Assembly (NCBI GenBank): GCA_016223245.1
Contig: JACRPL010000008.1
Span: 1 to 64,000, forward strand
Origin: Candidatus Saganbacteria bacterium
Lineage (GTDB): Bacteria; Margulisbacteria; WOR-1; XYC2-FULL-46-14; XYC2-FULL-37-10
Reading direction: 5' to 3'
DNA: 64,000 nucleotides
Of this stretch, positions 54,414-62,810 are shown piece after piece (the stretch's first letter is position 1; each line of letters starts with the position of its first letter). Both the position numbers and the translations under genes were made by a program. The notes under the pieces were generated by a model. That model saw only the letters and a list, made by a program, of their open reading frames with translations, ran no database searches and was not told where the DNA came from.

Positions 54414-55286
54414 ATGCAAGGTTCAGTCGTCGCCCTCGGAACTTTTGACGGAGTGCATCTTGGCCACCAGCGAATAATTAAAGACGCGTTGAACTATTCT
54501 AAAAGAAAAGGCCTTCGATGTGTTGTTACGACTTTTGATCCCCATCCACAGCAATTCATAGCGCCGGAGCGCGGTTTGAAATTATTGACAACGTTGGAGG
54601 AAAGAAGATATCTCTTTAAAAGTTTTGGCATACCGAATATCTCCGTTCTTAAATTCAATGAAAAACTTTACAAATTAAATTATAAGGATTTTGCCGAGAA
54701 ATATCTTGTTGAAAAATTAAATGCGGCAATTATTTTTGTCGGTTATGATCATGCATTCGGCCATGGAAGGCGGGGCGGCATAAAAGAACTAAGAGCGCTT
54801 GGGAGGGAATACGGGTTCCAAGTCAAAATGGTCAAGCCTTTCAAAAGCCATGGCCATATCGTCAAATCAAGCATCATTAGAAAATTTATCGCGGAAGGTA
54901 AATTCAACAAGGCTATCCATTTTTTGGGCCACTCATATCCATTAACAGGGAAAGTCGTAAGAGGCGAAGGCATAGGCGCAGGATTAGGATATCCAACCGC
55001 GAATTTAAAAATCGGTTTTCATAAGCTCATCCCAGCTCCCGGAGTATATATAGGAAGGGTTCACGGGAAAAGGGCTTTAATCAGCATTGGAACACGCCCG
55101 ACTTTTGGCGGCGGCCACGTTGTAGTCGAGGTGCATATCCCGCAATTCCATAAAAATTTATACGGCCTGCCGCTTCGGGTAGAGATAAAAAGGCAATTGC
55201 GGCGTCAAATAAAATTCACAAATGCAATCCATCTCAAAAAGCAAATAGCTAAAGATGTTGCCAAGTGTTTGAGGTCTGTGATATAA
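54414..55286 (+). CDS. ribF: Bifunctional riboflavin kinase/FAD synthetase
   Basis: 290 residues. N-terminal nucleotidyltransferase half (VVALGTFDGVHLGHQRII, TTFDPHP, VGYDHAFGHGRRG) and C-terminal kinase half (GEGIGAGLGYPTANLKI, ISIGTRPTFGG). It converts riboflavin to FMN and FAD. It starts 1 nt after the amj stop. rpsO follows after 53 bp with its own promoter inside the ribF end. Confidence 0.96.
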   Translation: MQGSVVALGTFDGVHLGHQRIIKDALNYSKRKGLRCVVTTFDPHPQQFIAPERGLKLLTTLEERRYLFKSFGIPNISVLKFNEKLYKLNYKDFAEKYLVEKLNAAIIFVGYDHAFGHGRRGGIKELRALGREYGFQVKMVKPFKSHGHIVKSSIIRKFIAEGKFNKAIHFLGHSYPLTGKVVRGEGIGAGLGYPTANLKIGFHKLIPAPGVYIGRVHGKRALISIGTRPTFGGGHVVVEVHIPQFHKNLYGLPLRVEIKRQLRRQIKFTNAIHLKKQIAKDVAKCLRSVI

Positions 55287-55287
55287 T
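55258..55287 (+). promoter_or_regulatory. Promoter of rpsO-pnp
   Basis: TTGCCA (55258-55263), 18-bp spacer, TATAAT (55282-55287), inside the 3' end of ribF. It ends 7 nt before an ATG (55295) that opens a 13-codon mini-ORF, not rpsO itself. Confidence 0.6.
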
Positions 55288-55294
55288 AAATACA

Positions 55295-55336
55295 ATGTTG
55301 AGATTTGGAAGTTTGAAATTGGGAGTTGGAAGTTAA
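55295..55336 (+). CDS. 13-codon leader ORF in front of rpsO, repeat-derived
   Basis: Reads MLRFGSLKLGVGS and TAA, 3 nt before the rpsO ATG and in the same frame. The sequence is a GGAAGTTTGAAATTGGGAGT-type simple repeat. Its ATG sits exactly where a leaderless start is expected 7 nt after TATAAT. Probably a repeat insertion pushed the original rpsO start downstream. Confidence 0.4.
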   Translation: MLRFGSLKLGVGS

Positions 55337-55339
55337 AAA

Positions 55340-55606
55340 ATGGCATTAGAAAAAAGTTTAAAGAGCAATATAATCGAAATGAACAAGCTTCACGATACCG
55401 ATTCCGGTTCGACTGAAGTACAGGTTGCGCTTCTGACGCAGAGGATCAACCAATTGGTCGAGCACTTGAAAAAGCAGAAAAAGGACCATTCAAGCAGGCG
55501 CGGCTTATTGATCTTGGTCGGACAAAGGAAAAGGCTAATGACTTATCTTGAAAGGACAGATATCAAGCGTTACGAAAGCCTCGCCCAAAAAATCAAATCA
55601 AAATGA
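55340..55606 (+). CDS. rpsO: Ribosomal protein S15 (uS15)
   Basis: 88 residues, standard. HDTDSGSTEVQVALLTQRINQLVEHLKKQKKDHSSRRGLL (in pieces) and the end RLMTYLERTDIKRYESL. It binds 16S rRNA early in 30S assembly. GGAAG at 55328-55332 may act as ribosome-binding site. It overlaps pnp by 4 bp, the classic rpsO-pnp operon. Confidence 0.98.
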   Translation: MALEKSLKSNIIEMNKLHDTDSGSTEVQVALLTQRINQLVEHLKKQKKDHSSRRGLLILVGQRKRLMTYLERTDIKRYESLAQKIKSK

Positions 55607-57753
55607 CAATCGAAAAAGTCGAACTCGGCGTTTTGCCTTCACAAACATTATCCATTGAAACCGGAAAAATAGCTTTGGAAGCTGGCGGGTCCGTCGTCGT
55701 GCGCCTTGGCGACACGATAGTATTGGCCACAGCCACCGCATCCGCGGCTCCTCGTGAAGGAATAGACTTTTTCCCCCTGCTTGTCGATTTCGAGGAAAAA
55801 CTTTATGCGGCGGGCCGCATCCCCGGCGGATTTTTCAAGAGAGAGGGAAGGCCATCTGAAAAATCAATATTAAATTCGAGAAAAGTCGACCGTCCAATAC
55901 GTCCGCTTTTTCCTGACGGATATAAAAATGATGTCCAGATTGTCGTGACCCCGTTATCTGTCGACCAAGAAAATCCTCCTGATATCATAGGCATAATTGG
56001 CGCTTCAGCGGCCCTAACTTTATCAAGCATCCCGTTTGAGGGCCCGATAGGCGCCGCAAGGATTGGGCGCATAAATTCACAACTGGTCATTAATCCTACT
56101 TTAAGCCAAATGAGGGAATCGGATATAGATATTGTTATTGCCGGTACAAAAGACAAAGTGCTTATGATCGAAGCCCAAGCAAACGAAGCAACTGAAGCAG
56201 ATGTATTTTCTGCAATAAAGGCCGGCCATGTATTTGTAAAACAAGTGATCGAGCTTCAAGAAAAACTCGTTAAAAAAGCGGGCAAACCAAAGATTGCAGT
56301 CGAGCCGCATAAGGTCAATCAACATATCGAGCAATTCATAGCTAAGTCTTTTAAAAAGAAGATCGAAGAGGCATTAAAAATATCAGATAAAAACACCCAA
56401 ATAGGCGAGATAAAAAAGATCGAAGATGAGATCAAAGCCGGTCTTGAAAAAGACAGCGGTCTTAAAGAAGTATATTTAGCTAATCCAAAAGACATCAAAA
56501 AGGTCATAGAAGAGATCGAATATGACTTTATAAGGGATATGATCCTAAATCAAGGCAAGCGTGTTGACGGCCGCGGACTTAAGGATATCAGGAAATTAAG
56601 CTGTGAAGTAGGCGTTCTGCCTCGGGCGCATGGCTCATCGTTGTTCTCACGCGGCCAGACCCAGATATTAAACATAGTAACGCTTGGGTCCGCCGGTGAA
56701 GAGCAGATGCTTGAAGGGCTCGACCTTGAAGAGACAGGCAAGCGCTACATGCACCATTATAATTTCCCCGCGTTCTCTGTCGGAGAAGTAAGGCCGCTTA
56801 GGGGCCCTGGAAGGCGGGAGATCGGCCACGGGGCATTAGCTGAAAAAGCTTTGCTCCCGGTGCTTCCTACTGAAAAAAAATTCCCTTATACGATAAGATT
56901 GGTTTCCGAAACTATGGGCTCTAACGGATCGACATCAATGGCCTCAACTTGCGCGTCCACTCTGGCGCTGATGGATGCTGGCGTTCAAATATCTTCTCCG
57001 GTCGCAGGAATTTCTATCGGACTTATTACAAGCGACCCCTCGACTTCGCTCGGGGCAAGTAAAAAATGGGTAACGATCACCGATATCCAAGGCCTTGAAG
57101 ACCATTTGGGCGATATGGATTTTAAAGTTACAGGAACAAGAAAAGGCATCACCGCGATCCAGGTTGATATAAAGACCAAAGGTTTAAGCTTTGAAGTTGT
57201 TGAAAAAGCTTTAACAGAAGCCAGAGAAGCAAGATATGTAATACTTGATAAAATGGCTGAAGCGATAGCAAAGCCTCGTGCTGATCTTTCTCCTTATGCG
57301 CCAAGAATCATCTCGATAAAGATCAATCCCGAAAAGATCGGGATGGTGATAGGTCCCGGCGGGAAGAATATCAAAAAACTTATTGAAGAAACCGGCACCC
57401 AGATCGACATCGAAGATGACGGCACAGTCCTAATAACTACTTCCGACCCTGAAGCCGCAAAAGCGGCGAGATCTGCGATCGAAGCCATGACTTTTGAACC
57501 AAAGATCGGAGATGTATTCTCCGCAAAGATAGTCCGGATCATGCCTTTCGGCGCATTTGCCGAGATACCCGGCGGGAAAGACGGCCTGGTGCATATAAGC
57601 CAGTTATCCGACCGGCGCGTCGCCAAAGTTGAAGATGTAGTAAACCTTGGCGATGAAGTGATAGTCAAAGTCCAAGAGATAGATGATATGGGACGGATAA
57701 ATTTGACCATGAAGGGCGTAACTGAAGCTGACAAGAATCGTTTGCACTCTTAA
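55603..57753 (+). CDS. pnp: Polyribonucleotide nucleotidyltransferase
   Basis: 716 residues: two RNase PH domains, then KH (KIGMVIGPGGKNIKKLIEETG) and S1 (GDVFSAKIVRIMPFGAFAEIPGGKDGLVHISQL, in pieces). 3'-5' phosphorolytic exoribonuclease of RNA decay, trimeric. An insert at ~477-486 (SDPSTSLGAS, 57032-57059) derives from a CTCGACTTCGCTCGGGG inverted repeat, in frame in the second PH domain. Confidence 0.97.
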   Translation: MTIEKVELGVLPSQTLSIETGKIALEAGGSVVVRLGDTIVLATATASAAPREGIDFFPLLVDFEEKLYAAGRIPGGFFKREGRPSEKSILNSRKVDRPIRPLFPDGYKNDVQIVVTPLSVDQENPPDIIGIIGASAALTLSSIPFEGPIGAARIGRINSQLVINPTLSQMRESDIDIVIAGTKDKVLMIEAQANEATEADVFSAIKAGHVFVKQVIELQEKLVKKAGKPKIAVEPHKVNQHIEQFIAKSFKKKIEEALKISDKNTQIGEIKKIEDEIKAGLEKDSGLKEVYLANPKDIKKVIEEIEYDFIRDMILNQGKRVDGRGLKDIRKLSCEVGVLPRAHGSSLFSRGQTQILNIVTLGSAGEEQMLEGLDLEETGKRYMHHYNFPAFSVGEVRPLRGPGRREIGHGALAEKALLPVLPTEKKFPYTIRLVSETMGSNGSTSMASTCASTLALMDAGVQISSPVAGISIGLITSDPSTSLGASKKWVTITDIQGLEDHLGDMDFKVTGTRKGITAIQVDIKTKGLSFEVVEKALTEAREARYVILDKMAEAIAKPRADLSPYAPRIISIKINPEKIGMVIGPGGKNIKKLIEETGTQIDIEDDGTVLITTSDPEAAKAARSAIEAMTFEPKIGDVFSAKIVRIMPFGAFAEIPGGKDGLVHISQLSDRRVAKVEDVVNLGDEVIVKVQEIDDMGRINLTMKGVTEADKNRLHS
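57032..57059. repeat. CCCCTCGACTTCGCTCGGGG element in pnp
   Basis: Imperfect inverted repeat with an ACTTCG-like loop, in frame, adding about ten residues to the second RNase PH domain. Confidence 0.65.
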
Positions 57754-57770
57754 TCTTTAAGGATTACAAT
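57742..57770 (+). promoter_or_regulatory. Leaderless-type promoter of the 57778 lipoprotein gene
   Basis: TTGCAC (57742-57747), inside the pnp end, 17-bp spacer, TACAAT (57765-57770), 7 nt to the ATG. Confidence 0.6.
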
Positions 57771-57777
57771 ACAAGCG

Positions 57778-59265
57778 ATGAATAATAAATCCCTATTTTT
57801 CTTGATATTCTTTATTATCGGCTGGGTTGTATTTTCTTTGAGCCAAATCGGATGCGGCAAGGGAGACCCTAAAACCACAACAACTACTACAACCACAACA
57901 ACTACTACAGTCAGCACAAGCACAACAACGACATCAACAACAACCACAACCGTTGCAACAATAGTAGCAACGCCAACATTTAATCCAAGTGCGGGCACTT
58001 TTGAAGCGAACAGCAAGCCAATAACCATTGAAACAACCACATCCGGCGCCACGATCTATTATACGACAAACGGGGAATCTCCAACAGTGGGCGAGGTTAG
58101 GGCTCCAACTGCAATCACATATGAAGCGCCCGTAGCCTTAACGTCTTCAAAGACAATAAGGGCAGCCGCTGTCAAATCCGGATTAACAAACAGCGGGGAA
58201 CTTATCGGAACATTCTACCTTAATTGGTGGCAATCGGCGGGGCTGAATTTAAATGCTCCCGTCAAAACCATCTTGAACTACGGCGGTGAAATATATATTG
58301 GAGGCAGATTTACAAACGCATCGGGCAATGCAAATGCGGACTATGTAGCCCATTTTAACAGCACGACATCGACCTGGGAGGCGGTTAACGCAACTGTCTT
58401 GGACGGGACCGTTGAGGTTTTAGCGGGGGGTGTTGCGGCTATATTTATGGGGGGCACATTCCAGAACTTTGGGGGAACTAGCGCAATTAATGTTGTGAGA
58501 ATGAACAGCAGCAATGCCTTTAGCGCTCTAACTGGAGGCGGGGTAGATAGTATAGTGCAAGCTCTGGCTTTTGATACAACCACCAGCCGAATGTACATGG
58601 GTGGAGATTTTGCAACAGTTGGCGGAAGTACGACTGCGACTCGGGAGGCCTATTATAATCAGGATACAGGCGCCTGGGGTGCGATGAGGTCAGGATTGCC
58701 GGCATATGTATCAGCTATGGCCCTTAATTCAGCCACCGAAATATACATTGGCGGAGGTTTTACAACTACAGAAGGCGCTCCGGCAAGTTACGCTGTCTTA
58801 TGGAATGGGACTTCTTTTGCGGCATTTGACGATGTGTATCCTAATAATTCAGTCAGCGCATTAAAATATTTTCCTTCAAGCGATCCTTATCTTATTGTCG
58901 GAGGCTTGTTCCAAAGGATAGGAAGCACAGTGTATAACTATATTGCAAAATGGACCAAAAGCACAGGGGAATGGTCTGCTTATGGCAGCGGGCTTGGCGA
59001 CGGGGTCAACACTATAGCGATAGATTCATATACTAACAATGTTTTATATGTTGGCGGGAGATTTATATCTTCCGGGACCGGAACAACCCTTAATCATATC
59101 GCCAAATGGAATGGCTCATCATGGGCGGCGCTTGGGAGCGGATTAAATGGGATCGTACATTCGATAGTTTCCGATAATTCAGGGAATATTTTTATCGGAG
59201 GAGAATTTACAGACGGCGGCGGAATAACCGGCGCAAATTATATTATTAAATGGGGCAGACTATAA
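57778..59265 (+). CDS. Lipoprotein with poly-Thr linker, chitobiase-like domain and propeller repeats
   Basis: 495 residues. Signal core FFLIFFIIGWVVFSL and a Cys in SQIGCGKG (lipobox-like, Gln at -3). A Thr/Ser linker of ~30 residues follows, encoded by ACA/ACT repeats (57871-57960). Then a chitobiase/beta-hexosaminidase C-terminal-like domain (~62-140: TFNPSAGTFEANSKPITIETTTSGATIYYTTNG in pieces) and about seven propeller-like repeats with IYIGGxF motifs (MYMGGDF, LYVGGRF, IFIGGEF). Probably displayed on the cell surface and binding glycan or protein. It overlaps purL by 16 bp. Confidence 0.75.
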   Translation: MNNKSLFFLIFFIIGWVVFSLSQIGCGKGDPKTTTTTTTTTTTTVSTSTTTTSTTTTTVATIVATPTFNPSAGTFEANSKPITIETTTSGATIYYTTNGESPTVGEVRAPTAITYEAPVALTSSKTIRAAAVKSGLTNSGELIGTFYLNWWQSAGLNLNAPVKTILNYGGEIYIGGRFTNASGNANADYVAHFNSTTSTWEAVNATVLDGTVEVLAGGVAAIFMGGTFQNFGGTSAINVVRMNSSNAFSALTGGGVDSIVQALAFDTTTSRMYMGGDFATVGGSTTATREAYYNQDTGAWGAMRSGLPAYVSAMALNSATEIYIGGGFTTTEGAPASYAVLWNGTSFAAFDDVYPNNSVSALKYFPSSDPYLIVGGLFQRIGSTVYNYIAKWTKSTGEWSAYGSGLGDGVNTIAIDSYTNNVLYVGGRFISSGTGTTLNHIAKWNGSSWAALGSGLNGIVHSIVSDNSGNIFIGGEFTDGGGITGANYIIKWGRL

Positions 59266-61436
59266 TTATAGCTTCCCAAGTTTACAAAGAGTTAGGCTTA
59301 TCAGACAAAGAATACCAAAGAATTTGGAATATCCTGGGCCGCGACCCGTCTCCAACAGAGCTTGCCATGTTCTCTGTAGAATGGTCGGAGCATTGCGGCT
59401 ATCCAAGGTCGCGGAAATATCTCAAATTATTCCCCCAAAAAGGCAAATACGAATCCCTAGTTGGCGAGGATGCCGGGGGGATCATTTACGACGACACAGC
59501 GATAATATTTAAAATGGAATCCCACAACCATCCATCTCAAGTCGAGCCAAAACAAGGCGCCGCGACAGGGGTCGGAGGCATTATCCGCGATATCTTTACT
59601 GCAGGCGCCAGACCTATCGCATGTTTGGACTCGCTCCGATTCGGCGATCCCACAAATCCCAAAAATAAATTTATTTTTGACGGGGTTGTCGATGGCATCC
59701 AATTTTACGGCAATTGCGTGGGAGTCCCGACCGTAGGCGGCGAGATATATTTCAATGACGCGTATGCCGGCAATTGCCTTGTAAATGTTATGTGCGTCGG
59801 CGTATGCGATAGGAGCAAGATCGCCAGGGCAAAAGCTGTTGGGATCGGCAATTCGATAATATATGCCGGTTCCCGCACTGGCCGCGACGGGATAGGGGGA
59901 TGTTCAGTCCTTGCATCGGCCGAGTTTTCGGAAAAGGATTGCGAAAAACGCCCAACAGTCCAAGTCGGCGATCCTTTCACCGAGAAATGCTTGATCGAAG
60001 CGACGCTCGAAGCTCTTGAAAATGATGCGGTATTCGGGATAAAAGACATGGGGGCCGCGGGGCTTACCTGTTCTTCGTCAGAGATGGCCGCGGCCGGCGG
60101 CGTTGGAGTTGCCGTTGACCTCGACCTTGTCCCTCTTCGGGAAGAAGGAATGGAGCCATACGAAATAATGATGTCCGAATCCCAAGAGCGGATGCTTCTT
60201 TGCGTTAAAGCCGGGCATGAAGATGAAATAATAAAAGTGTTTGTTAAGTGGGGGCTTGAAGCCGCAACTATAGGGAAAGTTATCCCCGAAAAATTAATTA
60301 AGATAACAAGAAATAAAGAACTAATTGCAGAAATCCCTATTGAAGAGCTTGCAAATGCGCCGCTTTATGATATGCCGTGGGAAGAACCTCCAACTTCCAA
60401 CATCAAACCTCCAAAAATAAATGCGCCAAAAGATCTAAATAAGACATTGTTGCAGTTAATGGGATCGCCGAATATTGCGAGCAAAAAAGCAGTATATGAG
60501 CAATACGATCACATGGTGCAGGTTAATACTTCAATTTACCCGGGCGGCGATGCGACTGTCCTTAGGATGAAAGATAAACCTTGGGGAATAGCTGTTACAT
60601 CCGATTGTAATGGGCTTTATTGCAAACTTGATCCATTTATCGGCGCGCAGATAGCTGTTGCCGAAGCTTGTCGGAATATCGTTGTAACGGGAGCGGATCC
60701 CGCCGCGGTGACCGACTGTTTAAATTTCGGGAATCCCGAAAAACCCGATAGATATTATTATTTTAAACGCTGCGTAGAAGGGATAATAAATATATGCAAA
60801 GAATTTGAATTGCCTGTGATCTCCGGCAATGTTTCTTTTTATAACGAAAGTCCGCAAGGCCCGATCCTTCCAACACCTACGATCGGAATGGTCGGGATAT
60901 TAAAAGATATCGAAAAAAGATGCACGGTGCCTTTTAAAGATAACGGCGATTTAATCATTCTTCTTGGGATCAACAAGGACGAGCTTGGAGGCTCGGAATA
61001 TTTGCAGTATATCCACAAAACAGAAGAGGGCCAGTGCCCGTCATTGGACCTAGACCTTGAAAAAAAGGTACAAGCCGCGTGTTCGACCGCGATAGAAGTT
61101 GGTATCGTAAAATCGGCGCATGACCTATCGGAAGGCGGGCTTGCGTCCGCGATATCAGAATGCTCGATCCTGGGAAACAAGGGAGCCGCGATCTATTTAA
61201 AGGATGACTTGAGGCCCGATTCCTTGCTGTTTTCCGAGACACAATCGCGCATCTTGCTCACTATCGATCATGACAACATTTTTGCCGTATCGGACATCTG
61301 CATGCTATTGAATGTCCCATTTGAAATTATCGGTAAAGTAGCGGGCAAAAACCTATCTATCAAGCACAATGACAAAAAGATCATCGATCTTCCTGTCTCA
61401 AAATTAGCGGAAGCATACTACAATGCGATATTATGA
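59250..61436 (+). CDS. purL: Phosphoribosylformylglycinamidine synthase, large subunit (PurL)
   Basis: 728 residues, the small PurL type that works with PurS and PurQ (not in this window). Pattern: ELAMFSVEWSEHCGYPRSRKYL, MESHNHPSQVEPKQGAATGVGG, TGRDGIGG, GAAGLTCSSSEMAAAGGVG and the second half SDCNGLYCKLDPF, SEGGLASAISE. ATP-dependent amidation in purine synthesis. The ATG at 59250 lies within the end of the lipoprotein gene; no Shine-Dalgarno sequence is seen. Confidence 0.96.
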   Translation: MGQTIIIASQVYKELGLSDKEYQRIWNILGRDPSPTELAMFSVEWSEHCGYPRSRKYLKLFPQKGKYESLVGEDAGGIIYDDTAIIFKMESHNHPSQVEPKQGAATGVGGIIRDIFTAGARPIACLDSLRFGDPTNPKNKFIFDGVVDGIQFYGNCVGVPTVGGEIYFNDAYAGNCLVNVMCVGVCDRSKIARAKAVGIGNSIIYAGSRTGRDGIGGCSVLASAEFSEKDCEKRPTVQVGDPFTEKCLIEATLEALENDAVFGIKDMGAAGLTCSSSEMAAAGGVGVAVDLDLVPLREEGMEPYEIMMSESQERMLLCVKAGHEDEIIKVFVKWGLEAATIGKVIPEKLIKITRNKELIAEIPIEELANAPLYDMPWEEPPTSNIKPPKINAPKDLNKTLLQLMGSPNIASKKAVYEQYDHMVQVNTSIYPGGDATVLRMKDKPWGIAVTSDCNGLYCKLDPFIGAQIAVAEACRNIVVTGADPAAVTDCLNFGNPEKPDRYYYFKRCVEGIINICKEFELPVISGNVSFYNESPQGPILPTPTIGMVGILKDIEKRCTVPFKDNGDLIILLGINKDELGGSEYLQYIHKTEEGQCPSLDLDLEKKVQAACSTAIEVGIVKSAHDLSEGGLASAISECSILGNKGAAIYLKDDLRPDSLLFSETQSRILLTIDHDNIFAVSDICMLLNVPFEIIGKVAGKNLSIKHNDKKIIDLPVSKLAEAYYNAIL

Positions 61437-61484
61437 CCCCCACTCATTCTCCCCCTTATCAAGGGGGAGATGTAAGAGGGGGTA
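61437..61484. repeat. Family B palindromic repeat between purL and the lytic transglycosylase gene
   Basis: CTCCCCCTT-ATC-AAGGGGGAG hairpin (61449-61469), then AGAGGGGG (61475-61482), which lies 11 nt before the next ATG and is its only ribosome-binding-like sequence. The hairpin could also act as a weak terminator. Confidence 0.75.
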
Positions 61485-61493
61485 AAAGCTTTC

Positions 61494-62129
61494 ATGGATC
61501 CAACTACTTCCACGATCATCATCTTGGTTTTCGTATTTTCAATAATTGGTTCGGCCACCCATCATAAAAAAGGACCAATTGCCGAAAAACCCGGCCAAAC
61601 TATAGGGATCGCATCTCCCGGGACCGTTTACGGCACAGTTGAGTCGGTCGTCCCTATTGAGTCTTTTGAGGGTGTTACACTCGAAGGATTGAGCGATAAG
61701 ATCAAAAGCTTCACATTGAGATACGGCAAAAATCTTCCCGAATCCGATGCACAAAGCATTTCCGAAAATGTCATCAAATATTCCAAACAATATGACGTTA
61801 ACCCAAAACTTGTAACCGCTCTAATCGCACGGGAGTCAAGGTTCAATAAGTACGCGATATCATCGTCTAATGCGCAGGGACTCGGCCAGCTTCTTCCAAG
61901 CACTGCAGTAGGCCTTGGCGTTACCGATCCATTCGATATCGAGCAAAATATCAAAGGGACGGTCAGGTATATTAAATCTCTGCTTGATAGGTTCCCAAAT
62001 TCCAATAAGATACCAAATGCCATTGCGGGATATTTTGAAGGCCCGAACGGTATTTTGCGAAATGGCGGGTTCAAGCTCAAATCCAAGAGTTATGTTGAAG
62101 ATATTTTAGCGATCTACAACAAAATTTAA
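61494..62129 (+). CDS. Lytic transglycosylase (SLT domain)
   Basis: 211 residues: N-terminal membrane anchor or signal (~8-21), linker, SLT domain from ~83. Catalytic Glu114 in ARESRFN, then SSSNAQGLGQLLPSTAVGLGV, ENIKG-type NIKGTVRYIKSLL and a Tyr motif IAGYFEGPNGI. It cleaves peptidoglycan glycan strands. The usual AYNAGPG is changed to GYFEGPN. It may make room for envelope machines; next to comEA-comEC a role in DNA uptake is possible, but inferred. Confidence 0.9.
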   Translation: MDPTTSTIIILVFVFSIIGSATHHKKGPIAEKPGQTIGIASPGTVYGTVESVVPIESFEGVTLEGLSDKIKSFTLRYGKNLPESDAQSISENVIKYSKQYDVNPKLVTALIARESRFNKYAISSSNAQGLGQLLPSTAVGLGVTDPFDIEQNIKGTVRYIKSLLDRFPNSNKIPNAIAGYFEGPNGILRNGGFKLKSKSYVEDILAIYNKI

Positions 62130-62195
62130 CTCACCCCCTTAATCCCCCTCTCTTAATAAGAGAGGGGGAAACCGACGAAGTCGGAGGGGGTGAGT
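62130..62195. repeat. Family B-like palindromic repeat upstream of comEA
   Basis: CTCACCCCCTTAATCCCCCTCTC... AAGAGAGGGGG...GGAGGGGGTGAG: nested inverted repeats with a CGAC-GAA-GTCG hairpin inside. It begins right after the transglycosylase stop. Confidence 0.75.
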
Positions 62196-62222
62196 TGGCA
62201 TCTTAATTGCTCCAACTGTTCC

Positions 62223-62810
62223 ATGAACTTCGATCTAAACCAAAAATTGACGTTTATTGGTCTAATTGTCGCGATTGTCATCGGATCAGGATATTATTTT
62301 TATGAGCACATTTTTGTACCTGATCCCCCTCAAAAAATGATCGATCACATCAAAAATAATCAGCAGGAGAACAAGTCTTCTCAAATAGTGGTTCATATTG
62401 AAGGGGCTGTTAGAAATGAAGGAGTTTTTAAAGTATCGTTCGGAACTAGAATATTCGATCTTATAAAGCTTGCCGGTGGAGAGTTGGCATCAGCCGATTT
62501 TTCGTCGATCAATCTTGCGGAAACCGTAAAAGACGGGCAGAAGATCATTATACCGAGAAAGGTTTATCAGGATATCAGGGGATCGGCGGGAAGTGTATCA
62601 GAAAATCAGGATAACAGGGAACGGAACAATAAAAAAATTAATATCAATCGAGCGACGAAAGAAGAATTGGATGCTCTGCCGGGTGTCGGACCTGCGACTG
62701 CAAAGAAAATAGTTAATGCACGGCCTTTTAACTCGATCGAAGACCTAAAAAAGATCCCTCGATTCAGCAAGAGCGGGTTTGAAAAAGTTAAAGATAGGAT
62801 CACTTTATAA
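62223..62810 (+). CDS. comEA: ComEA-like DNA-binding protein
   Basis: 195 residues from the ATG at 62223; a GTG at 62190 in the same frame lies in the repeat and is less likely. One N-terminal membrane helix (FIGLIVAIVIGSGYYFY), an SLBB-like domain (VVHIEGAVRNEGVFKV, LIKLAGGE) and a C-terminal helix-hairpin-helix (INRATKEELDALPGVGPATAKKIV). Binds incoming DNA in natural transformation. A TCAGGATAACAGGG-type simple repeat supplies the linker (~126-134), like 4908-4944. It shares a base with the comEC start (TAATG). Confidence 0.93.
   Translation: MNFDLNQKLTFIGLIVAIVIGSGYYFYEHIFVPDPPQKMIDHIKNNQQENKSSQIVVHIEGAVRNEGVFKVSFGTRIFDLIKLAGGELASADFSSINLAETVKDGQKIIIPRKVYQDIRGSAGSVSENQDNRERNNKKININRATKEELDALPGVGPATAKKIVNARPFNSIEDLKKIPRFSKSGFEKVKDRITL

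Noticed and set aside
61449-61469. Hairpin as a true rho-independent terminator after purL
   Set aside because: The stem is strong but no T-run follows; the same hairpin occurs inside coding genes, so it is better called a repeat.
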